From Stomorhina lunata (lineage: Eukaryota; Arthropoda; Insecta; Diptera; Rhiniidae): 64,000 nucleotides of DNA. Position numbers and translations under genes: made by a program. The notes beneath the pieces are model-generated. The model was not told the origin of the DNA. It was given only the letters and a program-made list of their open reading frames with translations, and ran no database searches. The stretch is from contig OW121743.1 in the NCBI GenBank assembly GCA_933228675.1, forward strand, positions 67,375,749-67,439,748, in the 5' to 3' direction. Below, in pieces: positions 37,225 to 48,141 of the stretch. Within the stretch, counting starts at the first letter, position 1. Every line of letters begins with the position of its first letter.

Positions 37225-40200
37225 AAATGCTCTTTTAGGAACTTTTTCAAAAATTTAATATTTATAGGAAATTTTTCAAAAATTTACTATTTATAGGAAA
37301 TTTTTCAAAAATTTACTATTTATAGGAAATTTTTCAAAATTTACTATTTATAGGAAATTTTTCAAAAATTTACTATTTATAGGAAATTTTTCAAAAATTT
37401 ACTATTTAAAGGAAATTTTTCAAAAATTTACTATTTATAGGAAATTTTTCAAAAATTTACTATTTATGGGAAATTTTTCATAAATTTACTATTTATTGGG
37501 AATTTTTTAAAAATTTACTATTTATTGGAAATTTTTCAAAAATTTACTATTTATAGGAAATTTTTCAAAAATTTACTATTTATAGGAAATTTTTCAAAAA
37601 TTTACTATTTATAGGAAATTTTTCAAAAATTTACTATTTAAAGGAAATTTTTCAAAAATTTACTATTTATAGGAAATTTTTCAAAAATTTACTATTTATA
37701 GGAAATTTTTCAAAAATTTACTATTTATAGGAACTTTTTCAAAAATTTAATATTTATAGGAAATTTTTCAAAAATTTACTATTTATAGGAAATTTTTCAA
37801 AAATTTTCTATTTATAGGAAATTTTTCAAAAATTTACTTTTTATAGAAAATTTTTCAAAAATTTACTATTTATAGGAAATTTTTCAAAAATTTACTATTT
37901 AAAGGAAATTTTTCAAAAATTTACTATTTATAGGAAATTTTTCAAAAATTTACTATTTATAGGAAATTTTTCATAAATTTACTATTTATAGGAAATTTTT
38001 CAAAAATTTACTATTTATTGGAAATTTTTCAAAAATTTACTATTTATAGGAAATTTTTCAAAAATTTACTATTTATAGGAAATTTTTCAAAAATTTACTA
38101 TTTATAGGAAATTTTTCAAAAATTTACTATTTATAGGAATTTTTTCAAAAATTTACTATTTATAGGAAATTTTTCAAAAATTTTATATTTATAGGAAATT
38201 TTCCAAAAATTTACTATTTATAGGAAATTTTTCATAAATTTACTATTTATAGGAAATTTTTCAAAAATTTACTATTTATAGGAAATTTTTCAAAAATTTA
38301 CTATTTATAGGAAATTTTTCAAAAATTTACTATTTATAGGAAATTTTTCAAAAATTTTATATTTATAGGAAATTTTCCAAAAATTTACTATTTATAGGAA
38401 ATTTTTCATAAATTTACTATTTATAGGAAATTTTTCAAAAATTTACTATTTATAGGAAATTTTTCAAAAATTTACTATTTATAGGAAATTTTTCAAAAAT
38501 TTTATATTTATAGGAAATTTTCCAAAAATTTACTATTTATAGGAAATTTTTCATAAATTTACTATTTATAGGAAATTTTTCAAAAATTTACTATTTATAG
38601 GAAATTTTTCAAAAATTTACTATTTATAGGAAATTTTTCAAAAATTTACTATTTATAGGAAATTTTTCAAAAATTTTATATTTATAGGAAATTTTCCAAA
38701 AATTTACTATTTATAGGAAATTTTTCATAAATTTACTATTTATAGGAAATTTTTCAAAAATTTACTATTTATAGGAAATTTTTCAAAAATTTACTATTTA
38801 TAGGAAATTTTTCAAAAATTTTATATTTATAGGAAATTTTCCAAAAATTTACTATTTATAGGAAATTTTTCATAAATTTACTATTTATAGGAAATTTTTC
38901 AAAAATTTACTATTTATAGGAAATTTTTCAAAAATTTACTATTTATAGGAAATTTTTCAAAAATTTACTATTTATAGGAAATTTTTCAAAAATTTTATAT
39001 TTATAGGAAATTTTCCAAAAATTTACTATTTATAGGAAATTTTTCATAAATTTACTATTTATAGGAATTTTTTCAAAAATTTACTATTTATAGGAAATTT
39101 TTCAAAAATTTTATATTTATAGGAAATTTTCCAAAAATTTACTATTTATAGGAAATTTTTCATAAATTTACTATTTATAGGAAATTTTTCAAAAATTTAC
39201 TATTTATAGGAAATTTTTCAAAAATTTACTATTTATAGGAAATTTTTCAAAAATTTACTATTTATAGGAAATTTTTCAAAAATTTTATATTTATAGGAAA
39301 TTTTTCAAAAATTTACTATTTATAGGAAATTTTTCAAAAATTTACTATTTATAGGAATTTTTTCAAAAATTTACTATTTATAGGAAATTTTTCAAAAATT
39401 TTATATTTATAGGAAATTTTTCAAAAATTTACTATTTATAGGAAATTTTTCAAAAATTTACTATTTATAGGAAATTTTTCAAAAATTTAATATTTATAGG
39501 AAAATTTTCAAAAATTTACTATTTACAGGAAATTTTTCAAAAATTTACTATTTATAGGAAAATTTTTCAAAAATTCACTATTTATAGGAAAATTTTCAAA
39601 AATTTACTATTTATAGGAAATTTTTCAAAAATTTACTATTTATAGGAAATTTTTCAAAAATTTACTATTTATAGGAAATTTTTTTAAAAATTTACTTTTT
39701 ATAGGACATTTTTAAAAAATTTACTTTTTATAGGAAATTTTTCAAAAATTTCCTTTTTATAGGAAATTTTTAAAAAATTTAATTATTTATGGGAAATTTT
39801 TTAAATATTTATTATTTATAGGAAATTTTTCAAAAATTTACTATATATAGGAAATTTTTCAAAAATTTACTTTTGAAAGGAAATTTTTCAAAAATTTACT
39901 TTTGTAAGGAAATTTTTCAAAAATTTACTATTTATAGAAAATTTTTCAAAAATTTACTATTTATAGGAATTTTTTCAAAAATTTACTATTTATAGGAAAT
40001 TTTTCAAAAATTTTATATTTATAGGAAATTTTTCAAAAATTTACTATTTATAGGAAATTTTTCAAAAATTTACTATTTATAGGAAATTTTTCAAAAATTT
40101 AATATTTATAGGAAAATTTTCAAAAATTTACTATTTACAGGAAATTTTTCAAAAATTTACTATTTATAGGAAAATTTTTCAAAAATTCACTATTTATAGG

Positions 40201-41455
40201 AAAATTTTCAAAAATTTACTATTTATAGGAAATTTTTCAAAAATTTACTATTTATAGGAAATTTTTCAAAAATTTACTATTTATAGGAAATTTTTTTAAA
40301 AATTTACTTTTTATAGGACATTTTTAAAAAATTTACTTTTTATAGGAAATTTTTCAAAAATTTCCTTTTTATAGGAAATTTTTAAAAAATTTAATTATTT
40401 ATGGGAAATTTTTTAAATATTTATTATTTATAGGAAATTTTTCAAAAATTTACTATATATAGGAAATTTTTCAAAAATTTACTATATATAGGAAATTTTT
40501 CAAAAATTTACTTTTGAAAGGAAATTTTTCAAAAATTTACTTTTGTAAGGAAATTTTTCAAAAATTTACTATTTATAGAAAATTTTTCAAAAATTTACTA
40601 TTTACAGGAAATTTTTCAAAAATTTACTACTTATAGGAAATTTTTCAAAAATTAACTATTTATAGGAAAATTTTCAAAAATTTACTATTTATAGGAAATT
40701 TTTCAAAAATTTACTATTTATAGGAAGTTTTTGAAAAATTTACTTTTGAAAGGAAATTTTGTAAAAATTTTCTACTTATAGGAAATTTTTCAAAAATTTA
40801 CTATTTTTAGGAAATTCTTTAAAAATTTATTGTCTAGAGGAAATTTTTCAAAAATTTACTAATTATAGGGAATTTTACAAAAATTTACTATTTATAGGAA
40901 ATTTTTGAAAAATTTACCATTTATAGGAAATTTTTTAAAAATTTACTTTTTATAGGAAATTTTTAAAAATTTATTATTTATAGGGAATTTTTCAAAAATT
41001 TACTATTTATAGGGAATTTTTCAAAAATTTACTATTTTTAGGATATTTTCCAAAAATTTACTATTTATAGGAAATTTTCCAAAAATTTACTTTTGAAAGG
41101 AAATTTTTCAAAAATTTACTTTTGAAAGGCAATTTTTCAAAAATTTACTTTTGAAAGACAATTTTTCAAAAACTTACTTTTTATAGGAAATTTTTCAAAG
41201 ATTTACTATTTATAGGAAATTTTTCAAAAAATTACTATTCATAGGAAATTTTTTAAAAATTTACTATTTATAGGAAATTTTTTAAAAACTTACTATTCAT
41301 AGGAAATTTTTCAAAAATTTACTATTTTTAGGAAATTTCTCAAAAATTTACTATTTTTACGAAATTTTTCAAAAATTTACTATTTATAGGAAATTTTTCA
41401 AAAATTGACTATTTAAAGAAAGTTTTTCATAAATTTGCTATTTATAGGAAATTCA
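37225..41455 (+). repeat. Large 29-bp satellite array with higher-order structure
   Basis: About 4.2 kb, roughly 145 units of AGGAAATTTTTCAAAAATTT plus ACTATTTAT. A variant with TTTTATATTT in place of TTTACTATTT recurs at 38181, 38355, 38500, 38674, 38819, 38993, 39109, 39283 and 39399, that is every 174, 145 or 116 bp (6, 5 or 4 units). It is regularly followed by a TTCCAAAAATTT unit and then a TTCATAAATTT unit. This is higher-order repeat structure produced by unequal exchange. Units degrade towards the right end. Lies between two convergent genes. Confidence 0.95.
39351..40590 (+). repeat. Duplicated 612-bp block inside the satellite
   Basis: The variant series starting ATAGGAATTTTTTCAAAAAT at 39351 is repeated from 39963 with the same order of rare variants (TTTAATATTT, ATTTACAGG, AAATTCACTATT, ATTTAATTATTTATGGG, CTATATATAGG, CTTTTGAAAGG). 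The second copy carries one additional CTATATATAGG unit. This is a recent segmental duplication of about 21 units. Confidence 0.85.
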
Positions 41456-42264
41456 AGAATTTTGGATGTCATATACTTTTTTTAAGCCACCCTCTTAATA
41501 AATTCTTTCATAGAAATTTGTGCTTTTAATTAAAGGTACTTGGTAAAATAGTTTTTTGTTTGTAAAGGAAATCATAAGTTTCATAGATTTTTGTTTTGTC
41601 TTCCATTTTTCCTGAAGTCAACTATTGGAAAAAGTTATCAATTAACAAAAATAAATAAGTTTTGAAAATAAAATTTCATTATATTATAAATACATACATT
41701 TATATACATATACACCCAAATTTGCACTCATACATGCATCAATAACTAATCAAAGATTCAGGGCCATTTTTAAAAAGGATGGTTTTTTTATAAATTCTGT
41801 AAGCTATTTTTAAATCCCTTCAACATTTATTGGTATTTATGAATATTTGAATACTCGTATCAGAGATGAAACAAAAATATTTCTATAAATTTTTATAAAT
41901 GTCAAATATGTTTTATATGTATCAGTACAAGTATATCATGAAATGACTACATATTCATGTTTTGTTAGGAAAGTGCCTAACATATCCTTGACTTTTGAAG
42001 TACATGAACTTTTTGTATAGTTTTTGCTAAATTCTTGGAAACAAATAAAAGTCAATAGCTCAAGGGATTTTTTTTTATAGAAATTACTGTTTCTAACATT
42101 TTTGTGTTCATACATTGATTTATGGCTTGATTGTGTATTGCAACCGAATTTTAGTTGCTTCGTCCGCTGGCAACACAACCAGCAAAAAATAGTTGTATTG
42201 TAAATGGCAACACATGTCATTTGCTGAAAGTTATCGAACATTGTGACTGGCTACTAAGAAGAAG
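41456..42264. other. Intergenic sequence after the satellite
   Basis: AT-rich sequence with ATAC-type simple repeats near 41690-41720. No recognisable gene. The minus-strand frame at 41936-42241 has no family signature. Confidence 0.4.
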
Positions 42265-45190
42265 AACAAGTAATAGTTTTATATTCGACTGTGACGAATC
42301 TTGTATACCCACCATCAAGTTGTGTTAAATTTAGAAACATATCTCATATATCTACGAGGGTGCAGCTTATTCAAAATGTGGACCAAATCGAAAAAAAAAA
42401 ATTGTTAAGCTAATTGGTATTGTTGGTAAAATCTTTGGAGTAAATTCGATTGCAGTAGCTTTATAGTTCAACATTTTAGAGAATCTAAGGTTTTTCCCCA
42501 GTATTTACTTTGCACAAAATTTAATCTCATAACCGGGTATAGGTTAGGTTAGGTAATAGAGGTGTCAAAGACACCTACACTCGGAGACCCCAGGGGTCCA
42601 TTGTGATCCTTTAACAGAGAGGGAGAAAAGAAAGAATGAAGAAAGAAAGAATGAAGATAGGGAAAGAGAAAGGTAGTAGAGAGTTGAAGAGAAGACTACC
42701 CTATCTAGGCCAGTTGAGAACCGTGATGAACCCTACAATATCAATTAACCTACACTGTTGTAGATCCTGTAGGTCAGCAAGGAATCTGTTGCCTAGAAGT
42801 TTAAGTCTTAGGTTTTGCAGCCTTGGACAGTGACAGAGAATGTGTTCCACCGACTCGGACGAATCCTCATCTAGACATAGTCTGCAGAGGTCTGAAATGC
42901 TGCTATCCCACCTATGTAGCCTCGAATTTAAGGCCCAATGTCCCGTAAGGAACCCTATACATCTTCCTAAGCTTGACCTATTTAGACTTAATAGAAGCTT
43001 TGTACCATTACTGTCCAGTTTAGGCCATATAGCTCTAGATGTCCTACACGTAACCATGTTACCCCATAGCCTTGTGGTTTCCTGGCTAGTCCAGGACTTA
43101 ATGCCTAGATAAAAGTGACAGATAGGCGGAGCCAAATCCAACACTCTTTGGCTTAAGTCTAGACTTGAGCCTTGTCTGGCAACTTCGTCCGCAACTTCGT
43201 TGCCAACGATGTCACAATGACCCGGAACCCAGCACAATCTAATCCTATAGCAAAGTGATAGCTCATGAAGAGCTATCCTACATTTTTTGACTAATTTGGA
43301 GGTAACCCTATAACCCCGCAACGCCTTGAGCGCGGCCTGGCTATCGACATAAATTGTCACCTCACTGTTAACAACTATAAGACCCTGAATGAGCTCTGTA
43401 GCCTTCCAAATGGCAAAAATCTCTGCCTGGAAGACACTGCACTCATCCGCAAGTCTAAAGGATTTCCTAATATTTTGATCCCACAGGAAAACTCCAGAAC
43501 CAGTCCCGCAATCCATTTTTGATCCATCCGTGAAGATCGAAAAGCCTTGAAAAAGTGCTGTTTGCCCATTCCAGTCGGATCTTTCGGGGATTACGATCTC
43601 TGGAGCTGAGCTGAACAGTAGTTCCTTGACTAAATAGTCAGATCGTGGTAGACCTGACTCCAAGCCCCGGGAGCCTGTTATGCTCAGAATACTGGAGTGT
43701 CCCACATGCCTAAACCTAAGCATACCCGACTCGTGCAGCCTTACTAGACTTCTCATAGCCATCTCCTTAATGAAGATATCAAGGGGGTATAACGACAGCA
43801 TGATGTCTAGGGCTGCTTGAGGTGTGCTTTTAAGGGCACCGGTTATACCGGGTATAGCTTAGCATTTATAATCTGTTAAATACTTTGCCCTTAGCTTAAT
43901 ATTTAGTTAGGATAAATATATTGATAATAATACGACAGGTCCATATATTTTGTTAGGAGCTCCTAATGCATCTACCTTATATAAATTCTGGACATTAGTG
44001 TAATCTTAATATGCTGATTGTACCTCCGAATTTTTTTGATTGTAGATATAAAAAAGGGGGATGTTATATATATATAAGAACTATAGCCAAATGTTGACCG
44101 ATTGTCACAAAATTTTATAAACTGGTTGGTATTTATATAGACTTTATTTGTGCAAAATTTAGTGGCCGTAGCTGTCATAGTTTATAATTTAATAACTTTT
44201 TAACTGGCTTTTGTAGGATTTTAGTGGTTTCCGGAAACAGTTTTTATATGGAAGCTATGGTCAAATATGCACCGATTCCTATAAAATTTGATATACTGAC
44301 CAATAGTTGCATAAAACTTCTCTATTTTAAATTTTGTTGTCATAGCTATTACAATTGTATTTAATTTATCAGCTTAAGTGTGATTCCTGGGGCAGGGTTA
44401 TATGGAAGCTCTAACTAAATGTGAACCGATTTCGCCCATTTTCAGTACACAATTTCTATAATATATCGAAAATACTTTTTTTAAATTTTGTCTCTAGCTG
44501 TTGTAGTTAAGGAGCTATCGCGCTTTCACTTAACCGACAGACGGACATAAGCCCCCTTTTCTTTTTGTATTTTTTTGTTTCCGTAAGTTTTTTATATGGG
44601 AGCTATGGTCAAATGGTGACCGATTATGACAAAATTTTACACACTGGCTGGCATTCACGTATGACTTCTTTTTGATAAATTAAGTGGTTATATCTATTAT
44701 AGTTTTAGATTTATTAGCATTTAAGTATATTTAAGGTAAAATTTAGGCTGTTTTCATAAATTTTTTGTATGGGAGCTATGGCCAAATGTGAACCGATTTT
44801 AATGAAATATATATACGCTGCCTTATGTAAAACTTCTATATACCAAATTTGATCATCATAGCTATTATAGTTTGTTATTTATTAGCAAATAAGTTATTAA
44901 TCTAGGCGAGGTTATACGGGAGCTATGGTCAAATGTTAACCGATTTCGTCCAATTTTAATACCAAACTTTTCTCAGAAATGAAGAATGTCGGTACCACGT
45001 TTCAGTTAGCTAGCTTCTTTGTTTAGGAGTTATCGTGATTTCAACAGACAGACAGACGGACATCGCTCAGAATTTCATAAGGATTCAGAATGTATATCGC
45101 TTTTGGTTTTTTAGCCAATATTAAGGAAATTACAAACGAAATAACAACCTAAATATTATTTTTGATGGTGGGTACAAAAACTTGTATTTT
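42265..45190 (-). mobile_element. Non-coding dispersed element, copy B (minus), split by a LINE
   Basis: On the minus strand this matches 47836-50480 (plus) over most of its length: both share CCATCAAAAATAATA near one end, CGTTTGTAATTTCCTTAATA, GAGCGATGTCCGTCTGTCTG, repeated CCATAGCTCCCATATAAA phrases about every 180-250 bp, and the terminal AACTTGATGGTGGGTATA followed by a TTCG...CGAA hairpin and ACTTGTT. No protein is encoded. The LINE at 42542-43846 interrupts it. Class unknown; the terminal hairpin recalls Helitron-like elements. Confidence 0.7.
42542..43846 (-). pseudogene. 5'-truncated LINE with near-complete RNase H (copy 4)
   Basis: Minus-strand frame 43801-42701 (366 aa) shows all RNase H acidic motifs: FTDGSKMDCGTGSG, FQAEIFAIWKATEL, VTIYVDSQAALKAL and HCDIVGNEVADEVARQ. 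These are followed by the Cys/His motif CRLCLDEDSSESVEHILCHC and a CTTT-rich 3' UTR ending CCTAACCTAACC. The copy is flanked by a perfect 10-bp target duplication, ACCGGGTATA (42532-42541 and 43847-43856). The RT domain is missing through 5' truncation, as expected for target-primed insertion. It is the youngest-looking of the four copies, with no stop in RNase H. Confidence 0.9.
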
Positions 45191-45989
45191 GTAACGTTTT
45201 AAAGCATATACAGTTTTTCGGAATCTATAGAACCCAAAACCATTTCAATTTCGAACTGAATTTGTGACATGCCCGATTATTTCGAACGAATATCTTTTAC
45301 CCGTGCCGACATGACGCTAAAGTAAAGACTCTATAACATAAAGATATTGCACTTCTTTCTTTTTTTTCTGTCAAAAGTGAAATTATAGTGGATAAAGAAC
45401 AATGAAAAACACATAAACGCATAAACAAACACATACATACATCATAAGCACGTATGTATGTATGAGTTCCTAAGTAAGTTTCCTCTCATTGGATAATCGT
45501 CACCATTAGTGGTTTTTATGTGACTTTTCAAAACGACCATACCAAATTAAATATTGAAGTGTAACATCTGTATCGACACCGATTTAATGATGAGCTTATG
45601 AGTTTTTCGCTTACATTCGCATAGTAAAACGCAATCAACAACAGCGGTTGCGTTGGCTAGGACATGTTGTACCTCTCAAGAGACGGTTAGCACCATTGAA
45701 TTCATCGAACTCGATTTATCTTTACCCACTAGGTCTACCTTTTGTCGGTAAAAAAAAAATTGTAAAAATCGAGCACAGTGATATTAAAGTCGTTAAAGAA
45801 CAAAGAAAAACACATAAACAAACATACATTTGGTGAGCATGTGTGTGTGCCTTAGCTTTCTCTCATTGGATAATAATCTCCATGTGTGGTTTCCAAATTA
45901 AAGTAAAAGTGGTATACTCTATTTTTTGTAGGACTTTTCAAAATGACCATACGGTAAATCAATGTGTGGAAGTGGAAAATCATTGTAAA
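45191..45989. repeat. Imperfect 400-bp duplication around a LINE fragment
   Basis: The stretches at about 45370-45560 and 45775-45960 are related: both have AAAGAACAA, AAAAACACATAAAC, CTCTCATTGGATAAT and GACTTTTCAAAA(C/T)GACCATAC in the same order. Between them, 45640-45690 translates as LRWLGHVVPL, a phrase typical of the C terminus of RTE/CR1-type LINEs. No intact gene. Confidence 0.55.
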
Positions 45990-46525
45990 GTTCGATTGCT
46001 GTAGCTTAGAATCACTTTCTGAGTCGATTTAGCGATGTCCGTCCGTCTGGCTGTCTGGACCCCCATGTCAACCTTGTAATCAGACTACAGGTCGCAATTC
46101 TAAAGATTATTTGATGAAATTTGGCACAGAAAATTTTTGTCGATAACGGGACCATGACTATTGAAATTCGTCAAAATCGGTTCATTATTTATGGTACCTC
46201 CCATAGGTCCCAATTGCCAGAATTGATATATTGGCCACAAAAATCTATATTTTTTCATGAAATTTAAAACAAATACGTCTTATGTAAACTTAAATCACTG
46301 TACCAAATTTGAAATCAGTCCACATTTGACCATAGCTCCCATACAAACTCTTTTCTCAAAACGCACTAAATGGGACAAAATTCACTAAAACGCTGGCAAA
46401 TCCGAAGATAATGAGAATTTTAGCTAATATTTGTCTTTATACAGGAAAAATAACACCTTTGACTTTAGTGGTGAAGGGTATTGTATTTTCGGACATGACC
46501 GACTTAGCACTTTCTTACTTGTTTT
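45990..46525 (+). mobile_element. Non-coding dispersed element, copy D
   Basis: Starts with a GATGTCCGTCCGTCTGG phrase, holds TTTGATGAAATTTGGCACAG and GACCATAGCTCCCATACAAA, and ends GGTGAAGGGTATTGTATTTT, CGGACATGACCG hairpin and CTTACTTGTT. The layout parallels copies B and C (GGTGGGTATA, hairpin, ACTTGTT), so it is a related family. Confidence 0.55.
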
Positions 46526-47077
46526 TTATGACTTTAATGAAAGCTGTTTGTTGAAATTCCGCTAAGATGAAAAATTCTATAATTTTCCTCATACAAATGG
46601 GTCCATGGCTAGAACATGGCTACAACACTAATTTATGGTACTTTGTATTTTACTACAGAAATTTAAGTTTATTGGAAATAATTCCATTTTTGATAAAATT
46701 ATGTGTAATTCCCAGAAATTTAAATTTGATGTAGTTGTAATGTAAATTGCATGTTTCAATGAATATTATCGAAATCGAACATAGTTTTGATATAAATACA
46801 TACAAATGTATGTATGTATATCAAAACTTTAACAAACTGCATACGAGAAAATGCATGTATATAACTTTATATGTATGTATGTATTTACAATATACTGATA
46901 TTTTGTATCTGTATATGTTATTTTAGATTTAACATTGTCTTCTTTTTTCCGATTGCTGTATGTGTGTAGTAATTCAATTTAGTTTATTTCTCTGTATATG
47001 TATCTGTATTTATATCTGTAGTATAGTAGTAATAGGTATTTTGTTTCGAATATATTTTTGGAAAAAGAAAAAAGTTT
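46526..47077. other. Region downstream of the GTPase stop codon
   Basis: Includes the 3' UTR of the minus-strand GTPase gene. AT-rich, with a TGTATGTATG microsatellite at about 46800-46890. I see no unambiguous AATAAA on the minus strand close to the stop. Confidence 0.4.
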
Positions 47078-47967
47078 TTAGGAAATTGTACAGGAATTAC
47101 GTTTACTACCCAAACTACGTTCTTGTATCCTCTGTAAATGTTGCAATTGTGCTGCCGTTGGTGCATGAGCCATTGAACCGGCATACGCGGACGATGATGA
47201 TGACGAGGCAGATGAATGTGGTTGTTGATGATGATGATGTGTTGGTGTGCCCGGACCATTATTACCCACTTGTTGTGGTAACGATTGACGGCGGCGACGC
47301 AATGCTGGACTTAAATTATAAGTGATTTTAGCCTGGGATAATAGTTCCTTAAATACCTGGAAATATTATGAAAAGTATGTGCGAATTTTTATTGTATAAT
47401 CTGTTAAACATTTGACAGTTTAATAAGGGGTTTTTGGAATGTTCAACTAACCTGTGTTATGTTCTCGTTGCGGGCTGCTGATGCCTCAGCGAAACCATTT
47501 TCCCAGTCTACGGTGACAACCGATTCGGTAGTGTTATATTCCACCTTTAAGAGATATTAAATTATTTGCTTTAAATTTTGATGTTTTTTAAATGAAAAAT
47601 ATTTTTTAAATCTTTTAAAAAGTCTGGAAAATTTCTAAGAAATTTTTAGAATTCTTAATTGAGTTATAAGATGTTTTGGTTTATTTATTATTATCTTTGT
47701 TATTACAAAACAAAATGAAACATTTAATAATTGAAAAGTTTTTATTATTATTTCCCTTGTAAAATATGACAGATGTTTCCTTTTAATAAATATTTTACAA
47801 TTTCTTCTTAAATCTTTAATATTTCCTTTTTATATCCACCATCAAAAATAATGGGGGTATATTGAGATTGTCATTCCGTTTGTAATTTCCTTAATATTGG
47901 CTCAAAAAAGAAAAGCTATATATATTCTGAGCGATGTCCGTCTGTCTGTCCGTCCGTCCGTCTGTCC

Positions 47968-48053
<86 letters not shown>

Positions 48054-48054
48054 A

Positions 48055-48141
<87 letters not shown>

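Noticed and set aside
37225..41455. CRISPR-like array
   Set aside because: Repeats are directly adjacent without unique spacers, units vary continuously, and the context is a eukaryotic intergenic satellite.
12660..42553. Telomeric TTAGG tract
   Set aside because: Only two or so units, and only at LINE 3' ends, flanked by ordinary sequence. Not a telomere array.
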